A DNA stretch of 64,000 bases, from the NCBI RefSeq assembly GCF_002289565.1, contig NZ_NTFY01000062.1, positions 124,001 to 188,000 on the forward strand, read 5' to 3'. This stretch comes from Rhodopirellula sp. SM50 (GTDB lineage Bacteria; Planctomycetota; Planctomycetia; Pirellulales; Pirellulaceae). Below the pieces are notes generated by a model. The model ran no database searches. It saw nothing but the letters and a program-made list of their open reading frames with translations, and was not told the origin of the DNA. The position numbers and the translations under genes were made by a program. Shown here piece after piece: positions 8,296 to 15,386 of this stretch; the stretch's first letter is position 1; every line of letters begins with the position of its first letter.

Positions 8296-9537
8296 TTACG
8301 TTGCCATGGACATTTTGGCCTGTTGGATCGATTTTTCCATGTCGTCGAACATCTTTTCGGCGCCCTCTTCAAAAACACGTCCGATCAGCAAATCGGTCAG
8401 CGTCCCGCGATGCTCGGGGTGTTCTTTCATGAAGTGGCCGATGCTGAATTCTTTGGTGTAGAACGCATGAACCAGCTTACGCACCCACATCGCCCCCTGT
8501 TTAAATTCGTCGGCCCAAGCGGCCAGTCGTTCGCCGGACAGGTCGTTTTCTCGGAAGCCTTGCACGACGGCGTCACCGGCTCGTACCCCCATGTCGAGCG
8601 CAAAATAGACGCCGGATGAATAGACCGGGTCGATGAACCCGAAGGCGTCGCCGACCAGCACCCAACCGTCACCGGCGTGTTGCTTGGTCATGTAAGAAAA
8701 CTCTTTCGCGGTCCGCAATCCGCCCAGGCGAGTCGCCGGTTCCAATCGGGGCTTCAGTCCCGGACAGCGATCCAGTTCCTCAGCGTAGACCTGTTCGGGA
8801 GTCCCACGGCCCTTGAGCAAATAGTCGTTGTCGGCGACACAGCCGATACTGGTGATGCCGCGGGAGAGCGGGATGAACCAGAACCAGGCGTCTTTGGATT
8901 CGGTTTGCAGAATAATCGTCGCCCCTTCGTTGTCGCCACCGTCCCGCACGGCGTCACGGTAGTAGCCCCATATCGCCGCTTTCTTCAGATCAGGATTGAC
9001 CTCTTTCAACCCCAGCTTGTTGGCGATGAAAGATTGTTGCCCGGTAGCATCGATGACGACCTTGCAATCGATCGGCTTGGATTGGCCGGATTGATCTTTG
9101 ACGACGACGCCGATCGCCTTGCCGGCATCATCAAAACGCACATCGGTTAAACGGGTCTCGTCGTAACAATCGGCACCCAGCTCAGCTGCCCGATCGAACA
9201 ACATCTTGTCGAATTCACTGCGTTCAACCTGCCACGTGTCACTGCACTCGCGCTCGTCATGCTCGCGAAAGAAAAACGGTGCAGATTCGTTGCCGCGGTG
9301 GGAGACGAATTGCACACTCTTCTTGACCTGCCATCCCGCCGAACGAATCCTGTCGGTCAGCCCCAATCGCTGCAGTGGCCAAAAGGTTTCCGGCATCAGC
9401 GACTCGCCGACGTGAAATCGGGGCACACGTTCCCGCTCGATCAACAGCGTTTCCAGCCCGGCTTCGGCGGTAATGGAAGCCGCCGAACCGCCCGCCGGCC
9501 CTGCACCAATGACAACACAATCGTAGGCAGACTTCAT
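8296..9537 (-). CDS. FAD-dependent oxidoreductase, halogenase/geranylgeranyl-reductase-like
   Basis: A 413-aa flavoprotein starting at the ATG at 9537; a longer frame to 9582 adds a Pro/Arg/Asn-rich tail with no domain character. The N-terminal FAD-binding motif is DCVVIGAGPAGGSAA. A second FAD motif is WVLVGDAFGFIDPVYSSGV, the GD(A)xGxxxP pattern of the group that contains tryptophan halogenases and geranylgeranyl reductases. A long C-terminal helical region follows. No clear WxWxIP halogenase motif is seen; the stretch DAWFWFIPLSRG is in the matching place but differs. It is more likely a reductase or hydroxylase than a halogenase. It is transcribed directly before the redoxin gene with no spacing, suggesting joint redox work. 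The substrate is unknown. Confidence 0.82.
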   Translation of the reverse strand: MKSAYDCVVIGAGPAGGSAASITAEAGLETLLIERERVPRFHVGESLMPETFWPLQRLGLTDRIRSAGWQVKKSVQFVSHRGNESAPFFFREHDERECSDTWQVERSEFDKMLFDRAAELGADCYDETRLTDVRFDDAGKAIGVVVKDQSGQSKPIDCKVVIDATGQQSFIANKLGLKEVNPDLKKAAIWGYYRDAVRDGGDNEGATIILQTESKDAWFWFIPLSRGITSIGCVADNDYLLKGRGTPEQVYAEELDRCPGLKPRLEPATRLGGLRTAKEFSYMTKQHAGDGWVLVGDAFGFIDPVYSSGVYFALDMGVRAGDAVVQGFRENDLSGERLAAWADEFKQGAMWVRKLVHAFYTKEFSIGHFMKEHPEHRGTLTDLLIGRVFEEGAEKMFDDMEKSIQQAKMSMAT

Positions 9538-9969
9538 CTTCGTATTATTCGTTCGTCTGGGAGAAATGGGGCGGTTTGACACTCAGTACGCCCGGTCAGA
9601 TCGAGCCGATCCCGCGACGGTGTTCTCTCCGCAAGTGTGAAACACCTACTTGCCGCCGAAGAACCGCAGCTTTGTTGATTCAGCAACGATCTGCGTGCCA
9701 GTTTAGCAACTCGAACAGTGGCGGTCGCGTCGCCGAAGACCGATCGCACGGTTCACCAAAGCCTGGCCAAGACCAAGAAGCCACCCAATTGGCAATGGTT
9801 GAGTCGGTGGCTCGCCCGCCAGGAAACGGACGCACCGCTCGTCGTGCGGCGTTCCATCCAGACGCGGTTCTCCACAGGTGGGACCACGCACCCCACGAAC
9901 GAGTTCAAGTTCGTTACGATCTGCGTATCCAATCGAACCAATCACGCAGGGAATCAGCGGGATACGGCC
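9538..9969. other. 432-bp divergent intergenic region
   Basis: This stretch separates the minus-strand oxidoreductase from the plus-strand radC. It must hold both promoters. No gene, strong repeat or convincing promoter hexamers were recognised. A reading frame in front of radC continues upstream through it but has no coding character or domain. Confidence 0.6.
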
Positions 9970-10923
9970 ATGGGGCAACAGAAGAAACGCAAAGAAAAAC
10001 TTCTCCAACTCTTCAAAACACTCTCGCCCATCAGTGCATTTTCGAAACAACAGGCGCGGGAGCGGTGTGCCGAACTGACCCCGCAATTCGTCTCTTTGGC
10101 ACTCAAAGACCTGGTCCGCGAAGGGATTTTGGATCGTTATGAATCGTCCGATCAGGAGACCTATGCCTGGCGGAATGCACAGGTCCGCGTCGATCCGTCG
10201 CATTGGATCGAACGCCAAGTCAGCGGCAACCAAGTCACGGCGCAACCGGAACAGGAACGACCGCGGGAACGGTTGCTGTCGTCCGGCGCCGAGACGCTCA
10301 GTAATGCCGACCTGTTGGCGATCTTGATCCGGGTCGGGGTGAAAGGCGAATCTGCGATCGAAGCCGGAAAGCGGTTGTCCAAGACATTTTCCGACAAGCT
10401 GTCCGATCTGCGACGCAGCGGGAAAGACGAGCTGCGAAACATCAGCCCGGCGATCACGGTGACCAGCTATGCCGCGATCATGGCCGGCATCGAACTGGGA
10501 CGCCGCGTGGCGCGACATGAACAACGGCATCGGCAGGCACACGCTCCGATCACGAGCACCAGCGCGGCGGTGGAGTTTTGTGACGATGCGTTCAGCGGGC
10601 TGGCGATCAGCGGGGTCCAAGAGGAGTTTCATATCGTCACGTTGAGCACCAAACACCTGCCGATCAACACTCACTTGATCACACGCGGCACGTTGGACGC
10701 GAGTCTGGTGCATCCGCGAGAGGTCTTTCGGCCGGCCATCCGCGATTCCGCTTCGGCCGTCATTCTGGTCCACAATCATCCCTCAGGGGATGCGACACCG
10801 AGTCGCGAGGACCACCAAGTTACCGATCGGATGACCGAAGTCGGAAAGCTGTTGGGGATCACGGTGCTGGACCATATCGTCGTTGCCTCGGAGGGGTCGG
10901 TCAGCATTCGAGAATTGGCGTGA
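9970..10923 (+). CDS. radC: RadC-family JAMM/MPN protein with N-terminal winged-helix-like extension
   Basis: A 317-aa protein; the ATG at 9970 starts the Lys-rich MGQQKKRKEK. Residues about 90-317 match RadC: an N-terminal helix-hairpin-helix part (RLLSSGAETLSNADLLAILIRVG) and a C-terminal JAMM domain. The metal motif is H268-N-H270-P-S-G...D281 (HNHPSGDATPSRED). RadC proteins are usually about 220-240 aa. Here about 75 extra residues precede them and look like a winged helix (SAFSKQQARERCAELTPQFVSLALKDLVREGIL). RadC was once linked to DNA repair, but its real function is unsettled. The fusion suggests DNA binding or partner recognition. The family is certain; the function is not. Confidence 0.9.
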   Translation: MGQQKKRKEKLLQLFKTLSPISAFSKQQARERCAELTPQFVSLALKDLVREGILDRYESSDQETYAWRNAQVRVDPSHWIERQVSGNQVTAQPEQERPRERLLSSGAETLSNADLLAILIRVGVKGESAIEAGKRLSKTFSDKLSDLRRSGKDELRNISPAITVTSYAAIMAGIELGRRVARHEQRHRQAHAPITSTSAAVEFCDDAFSGLAISGVQEEFHIVTLSTKHLPINTHLITRGTLDASLVHPREVFRPAIRDSASAVILVHNHPSGDATPSREDHQVTDRMTEVGKLLGITVLDHIVVASEGSVSIRELA

Positions 10924-11063
10924 GCCCCACTCGGAGAACGGCTCGACAGCGACTATTCTGTCCGCCCTCCAACCACGATTCGTCTCCGCATTGGACGCGG
11001 CATGTGATGCTGCTTGCGGACGCGATCGCACGAGCCCCGTTTCTTCATGAAATCTTAACGACC

Positions 11064-12812
11064 ATGGATCCTCGCCAAGCAAACTCGGATCGGCGTTTCG
11101 GACCTGCCCTGGGACTGTTGATGGCCTTGCTGGCGTCATTGGTCACGTTGACCGCCGTCGCCTCGGCCGAGCAGCCGACGACTGGCGGAACGGCAAAATC
11201 ACAGCCGGCCAGATCGCAACCGCCGGCGACGCGCCGGGGGGACACGATGCGTGCGTTGCAGCAGCGGGCGGCCGAGACACAAACACCCGTGTACGGTCAT
11301 TGGGGCGTGGACGCGACCAAGTACAGCAGTTGGAACGAACACAGCAACCGCTTGGTACCGGTTTACACCTTCGGTCTGACACTTTCGGACTGGCGTGACC
11401 GGGGCAGCCTGTACGCCGACGCAAAGCGATTGAAAACATTGGAGCGGTCTTCGGCAGCGAGTTCGATCAATCCGACCGCGATGTACTTTGATCAGACCGA
11501 TGTCTATCAATTGCAGCGAGCAGCCATCGACGCCGGGTACAGCAACATCATCGTTTTAGTGTTCGATGGAATGGATTGGCAAACGGCACGGGCCGCGGCC
11601 ATCTACAAGACCGGACACATCGATTATGAATCGGGCCGCGGCACAGGGTTGGCGTTTCAAACCGACCGACGCACGCTCACCGACTATGGATTGATTTGCA
11701 CCAGTTCGGCCGCCGATGAGGCAACGATCGATGTCGATGCGCAACGGGTTCTCAGCGTCAGCGAGCAACCGTATTTCGGTTATGATGTCAGACTCGGCGG
11801 CCGAACACCGTGGAATGAACGTAACGGTAGCGGGTACTTGATCGGTGAAGATCTTTCGCGGCCGCACAGCGTCACCGACTCCGCCGCTTCGGGGACCAGC
11901 CTGTGCAGCGGCATCAAGACGTACAACGGTTCGATCAACGTCGCGCCCGACGGATCGCAGGTCGTCCCCCTCGCCCGTGAGTTGCAACGCGACCAGGACT
12001 TCATGATCGGCGTGGTGACCAATGTTCCCGTCAGCCACGCGACACCCGCGGCGGCCTACGCGAACAACGTTTCACGCAAAGACTATCAAGACCTCGCCCG
12101 TGACCTGGTCGGGTTGCCTTCGGCGGCCCATCGCACGGATCCGCTACCAGGGGTCGATGTGCTGTTGGGCGCCGGCTGGGGTGAGCACAAAGACGAAGAC
12201 GCGCTGCAAGGAACCAACTTTGCCAAGGGCAACCGGTACTTGCATGAAGAAGACCTGCGGACGGTCGATCTGCGTCACGGCGGACGATACCGAGTCGTCG
12301 AGCGCGCCGCGGGGAAATCGGGTCGCAGGTCGCTGCGCCGTGCCGCCCAAGCCGCGGCGGACAACCAGGAACGATTGCTCGGATTCTTTGGAACCCGGGG
12401 CGGCCATCTGCCGTATGCGACCGCCGACGGTGGCTATGACCCGGCCGCCGATGTTGGAGACGCGGAAATCTATTCCGCAGCCGACATCGACGAGAACCCG
12501 ACGCTCGCCGAGATGACCGAAGCGGCCTTGCTGGTGCTGGAACAGTCGATCGACGGGTTTTGGTTGATGATCGAAGTCGGCGATGTGGACTGGGCCAACC
12601 ACGCCAATAACCTGGACAACAGCATCGGCGCCGTGCTGAGCGGTGAAGCAGCATTTGTCAAAGTGATGGACTGGGTCGACGAGAACAACGCCTGGGACCA
12701 TACCGCGGTGATCGTCAGCGCCGATCACGGTCACTACTTGGTCCTGGATCATCCCGAAGTCATCGCCGCGGCGGGACGGGGCGAGACGGCAAAGGAATTG
12801 GCCGAAAAATAG
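11064..12812 (+). CDS. Secreted alkaline phosphatase (PhoA-type)
   Basis: A 582-aa protein starting at the ATG at 11064, which opens a normal signal peptide (hydrophobic core ALGLLMALLASLVTLTAVASA). The longer frame starting inside radC was not used. Alkaline phosphatase landmarks appear in order: metal Asp168 in VFDGMDW, nucleophile Ser273 in SVTDSAASGTSLC, NVPVSHATPAA, a metal-binding EVGDVDWANHANN, and SADHGH near the C-terminus. The enzyme hydrolyses phosphomonoesters in the periplasm to release phosphate. It follows radC by 140 bp on the same strand. No pho-box was recognised. The superfamily and catalytic type are secure. Confidence 0.9.
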   Translation: MDPRQANSDRRFGPALGLLMALLASLVTLTAVASAEQPTTGGTAKSQPARSQPPATRRGDTMRALQQRAAETQTPVYGHWGVDATKYSSWNEHSNRLVPVYTFGLTLSDWRDRGSLYADAKRLKTLERSSAASSINPTAMYFDQTDVYQLQRAAIDAGYSNIIVLVFDGMDWQTARAAAIYKTGHIDYESGRGTGLAFQTDRRTLTDYGLICTSSAADEATIDVDAQRVLSVSEQPYFGYDVRLGGRTPWNERNGSGYLIGEDLSRPHSVTDSAASGTSLCSGIKTYNGSINVAPDGSQVVPLARELQRDQDFMIGVVTNVPVSHATPAAAYANNVSRKDYQDLARDLVGLPSAAHRTDPLPGVDVLLGAGWGEHKDEDALQGTNFAKGNRYLHEEDLRTVDLRHGGRYRVVERAAGKSGRRSLRRAAQAAADNQERLLGFFGTRGGHLPYATADGGYDPAADVGDAEIYSAADIDENPTLAEMTEAALLVLEQSIDGFWLMIEVGDVDWANHANNLDNSIGAVLSGEAAFVKVMDWVDENNAWDHTAVIVSADHGHYLVLDHPEVIAAAGRGETAKELAEK

Positions 12813-12910
12813 GCAGCTGAAAGAGGCATCCGGAATTCCGCCGCTGAACAACTGTTAAACTGTTGCGTTGGTTGAAATCTGAGCGACGCAAACGTGAGCG
12901 GTGAATCGAG

Positions 12911-13759
12911 GTGGACGTAGAATTCCGGTGCCCCAAATGTGCCAAACGCTATAAGACCAGCGACGCGCATTCGGGAAAGAAAACCCGATGCGGCGGCTGT
13001 GGCGAAACGATCGAAGTCCCTTTTCCGCCGCTGGAGATCCCGGACGAAGTGACCGACGGCGGCAGCACGGTTTATCGCCATGAAGCACGATCACGCGAGT
13101 TTGAATTAGCGATCGGCGACAGCGAGAACATTGAACGTGTCGAGGCCCATATCGCCGAACACCTCGGCGAGGTCGACAGCGTCTGGCATGAGCTGATTTC
13201 TGATCTGGTGCACATCGACGTGCACTGGGTCAAACCGTCTCCGGAGCGCCCCTTCCACACGCTGATCACCACCGGCATGAGCGATCGTCCGATGTCACCG
13301 CCCGAGGGTGCCGAAGAATTAGCGTACGCCGAGTTGATGCTCTGCCTGCCGCCGGATTGGAAACTGGACGAACAATCGTTGAGCGACACGACCAACTACT
13401 GGCCGATCCAGTGGCTAAAATTCTTGGCCCGGTTTCCGCACGAATACGAGACCTGGTTGTTTGATGGTCACACGATCCCCAACGGAGACCCCGCCGACCC
13501 GCTCGACCCGAGCGTCGACTTTATCGGCTGGTTGCTGACGTTCCCATCGACGACCAATGAAGAGTTCATTCGACTGAAGATCTCTGACGAAAAATCGATC
13601 TACTTCCTCGCCGCGATCCCGTTGCTGCAGAACGAAATGGATTTCAAACTAAAATACGGCACCGAAAGTCTGTTGAAACGTTTTGACAAGGCCGGCTACA
13701 ACGAAGTCTTGGACGTCCATCGCAAAGACGTCTCGAAGAAACGCTTCTGGTTATTTTGA
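12911..13759 (+). CDS. SUFU-domain protein with N-terminal zinc ribbon
   Basis: A 282-aa protein that starts at a GTG (12911); no better start lies downstream before the zinc ribbon. Residues 7-30 hold two CxxC pairs (Cys7/Cys10 and Cys27/Cys30), a zinc-ribbon pattern frequent at the N-termini of planctomycete proteins. The rest resembles the bacterial SUFU (suppressor of fused-like) domain: HELISDLVHIDVHWVKP, FHTLITTGMSDRPM, then a C-terminal region ending with a repeated Asp/Lys-rich helix. Bacterial SUFU proteins are often immunity proteins for polymorphic toxins or of unknown role. No toxin gene is adjacent here, so an immunity role is not supported. The DUF1501 gene begins 22 bp downstream on the same strand. 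Confidence 0.8.
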   Translation: MDVEFRCPKCAKRYKTSDAHSGKKTRCGGCGETIEVPFPPLEIPDEVTDGGSTVYRHEARSREFELAIGDSENIERVEAHIAEHLGEVDSVWHELISDLVHIDVHWVKPSPERPFHTLITTGMSDRPMSPPEGAEELAYAELMLCLPPDWKLDEQSLSDTTNYWPIQWLKFLARFPHEYETWLFDGHTIPNGDPADPLDPSVDFIGWLLTFPSTTNEEFIRLKISDEKSIYFLAAIPLLQNEMDFKLKYGTESLLKRFDKAGYNEVLDVHRKDVSKKRFWLF

Positions 13760-13781
13760 CTCCGCCCGCGACACCGACACG

Positions 13782-15158
13782 ATGCTGACACGACGACAAC
13801 TGCTGGCAAGCTGCGGCACCGGACTGGGATCCTTGGCGCTCTCGGATCTGCTGGCCCGAGATGCTGCGGCGGACGGATTGCATTTTCCGGCCAAAGCCAA
13901 ACACGTCATTCATTTGTTCATGAATGGTGGCCCCAGCCAAGTCGATACGTTCGACTACAAACCGCGTCTGAACGAGTTCGCCGGCAAGACCGCGCCGACG
14001 GGAACGCTGAAAACCGAACGCCCGACCGGCAATGTCCTGGGCACGCCGTTCAAGTTCAAACCGTATGGACAGTCGGGGATTCACGTCAGCGAGTTGTTCG
14101 CCAAAACGGCCGAACACATTGACGACATCTGCTTGATTCATTCGATGCGCGCCGATGTCCCCAACCACGAACCGTCACTGATGCTGATGAACACGGGCGA
14201 ATCGCGTTTGGTTCGCCCCAGCGTCGGATCTTGGCTGACCTATGGGCTGGGCAGCGAAAACAGCAACCTGCCGTCGTTTGTGACCATGTGCCCGGGCGGC
14301 TATCCGATCAAGGAATCGCAAAACTGGCAGAACGCGTTTTTGCCCGGCAAATACCAAGCGACCTATGTCGACACCAGCCACCGTCAAGTCGACCGGTTGC
14401 TGGAGAACATTCGCAGCGAGTTGGTTGCGGCGACCGACCAACGTCAACAACTGGACCTGCTGGCAAACCTGAATCGCCAACATGCCGCGTCCCGGCCCCA
14501 TGACGAACGGTTGCAGTCGCGGATCGAATCGTTCGAATTGGCCCATCGGATGCAGAGCGAAGCGGCCGATGCATTCGACGTCACGCGCGAACCCCAGTCG
14601 GTCCGTGACGAGTACGGCGACGGTGATTTTGCGCGGCAGACCCTGATCGCGAGACGGTTGGTCGAACGCGGCGTTCGCTACGTGCAGCTCTACACCGGCG
14701 CGGGACAACCGTGGGACAATCACGACGATCTGGAAAGGCAGCACCGCAAACTGGCCCAGCAGGTCGACCAGCCGATCGCGGCTTTGTTGGCCGACCTCAA
14801 ACGCACCGGGCTGCTCGACGAGACGATCGTGATCTGGGGAGGTGAATTCGGCCGCACCCCCGTCGTCGAGATGCCTCGCAAAGGCACCAACCAAGGCAAA
14901 ATGAACGGCCGCGATCACAACCACTACGGCTTTACCGTGTGGATGGCCGGTGGCGGCGTCAAAGGCGGACAAACCGTCGGGGCGACCGACGAGATCGGAT
15001 TCCAGGCGGTCGAAAATCGCGTCCATGTCCACGACCTGCACGCGACCTTGTTGCGGCTGATGGGCTTGGACCACAAACGATTGACCTACCGTTACGCCGG
15101 ACGCGATTTCCGTCTGACCGATGTCCACGGACGCGTCGTCGACGAAGTGCTGGCGTAG
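13782..15158 (+). CDS. DUF1501 family protein (sulfatase/phosphatase-like fold, exported)
   Basis: A 458-aa protein starting at ATG 13782 with MLTRRQLLASCGTGLGSLAL, a twin-arginine-type signal. The DUF1501 landmarks are present: KAKHVIHLFMNGGPSQVDTFDYKP near the N-terminus, RADVPNHEPSLMLMNTGE, VQLYTGAGQPWDNHDD, IWGGEFGRTPVVE, DHNHYGFTVWMAGGGVKGG and the C-terminal HDLHATLLRLMGLDHKRLTYRYAGRDFRLTD (split here by family position). DUF1501 proteins resemble alkaline-phosphatase-fold sulfatases and in planctomycetes usually sit beside a PSCyt1/PSD1 cytochrome gene. Here the neighbour is the convergent cytochrome-WD40 gene at 15384. The enzymatic activity is not established. Confidence 0.93.
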   Translation: MLTRRQLLASCGTGLGSLALSDLLARDAAADGLHFPAKAKHVIHLFMNGGPSQVDTFDYKPRLNEFAGKTAPTGTLKTERPTGNVLGTPFKFKPYGQSGIHVSELFAKTAEHIDDICLIHSMRADVPNHEPSLMLMNTGESRLVRPSVGSWLTYGLGSENSNLPSFVTMCPGGYPIKESQNWQNAFLPGKYQATYVDTSHRQVDRLLENIRSELVAATDQRQQLDLLANLNRQHAASRPHDERLQSRIESFELAHRMQSEAADAFDVTREPQSVRDEYGDGDFARQTLIARRLVERGVRYVQLYTGAGQPWDNHDDLERQHRKLAQQVDQPIAALLADLKRTGLLDETIVIWGGEFGRTPVVEMPRKGTNQGKMNGRDHNHYGFTVWMAGGGVKGGQTVGATDEIGFQAVENRVHVHDLHATLLRLMGLDHKRLTYRYAGRDFRLTDVHGRVVDEVLA

Positions 15159-15223
15159 GGGATGCAGTGGTCGGTCTAGCGCTAAATGCCATGCTTTACC
15201 CCGGCAGGGGTGAAAGCGAGTAG

Positions 15224-15250
15224 CCGGTGGTCGCGATAGCGCACCACCGG
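15224..15250. repeat. Intergenic hairpin (CCGGTGGT/ACCACCGG)
   Basis: An 8-bp perfect stem (CCGGTGGT at 15224, ACCACCGG at 15243) closes a GC-rich loop that can itself pair (GC...GC). It lies in the 225-bp gap between the convergent DUF1501 and cytochrome-WD40 genes and could serve as a terminator-like structure or be a copy of a dispersed repeat. A sentence-like stretch of repeated sequence (ccggcaggggtgaaagcgag) precedes it. Confidence 0.6.
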
Positions 15251-15366
15251 AAACCTCGACCAAGTAACGGTTTGACCCCGACGGTGTCACAGCACTTTCT
15301 GCGATGTGCGTTGGGAATAAACCCACGGATAGCAGAGCGTACCCACGGATGAAAAGCAGTGATGCC

Positions 15367-15386
15367 GGCATGCACAGCATGCCCTA
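15367..15386 (-). repeat. Palindromic 20-bp element that supplies a TAG stop (copy 1)
   Basis: On the minus strand the sequence is TAGGGCATGCTGTGCATGCC; its first three bases are the stop codon of the cytochrome-WD40 gene. The core GGCATGC/GCATGCC is an inverted repeat. Identical copies overlap the stops at 22551-22553 and 26888-26890. Confidence 0.95.

Noticed and set aside
9703-10779. Minus-strand open frame of about 358 codons
   Set aside because: Antisense to radC, which has complete JAMM motifs; the shadow has none.
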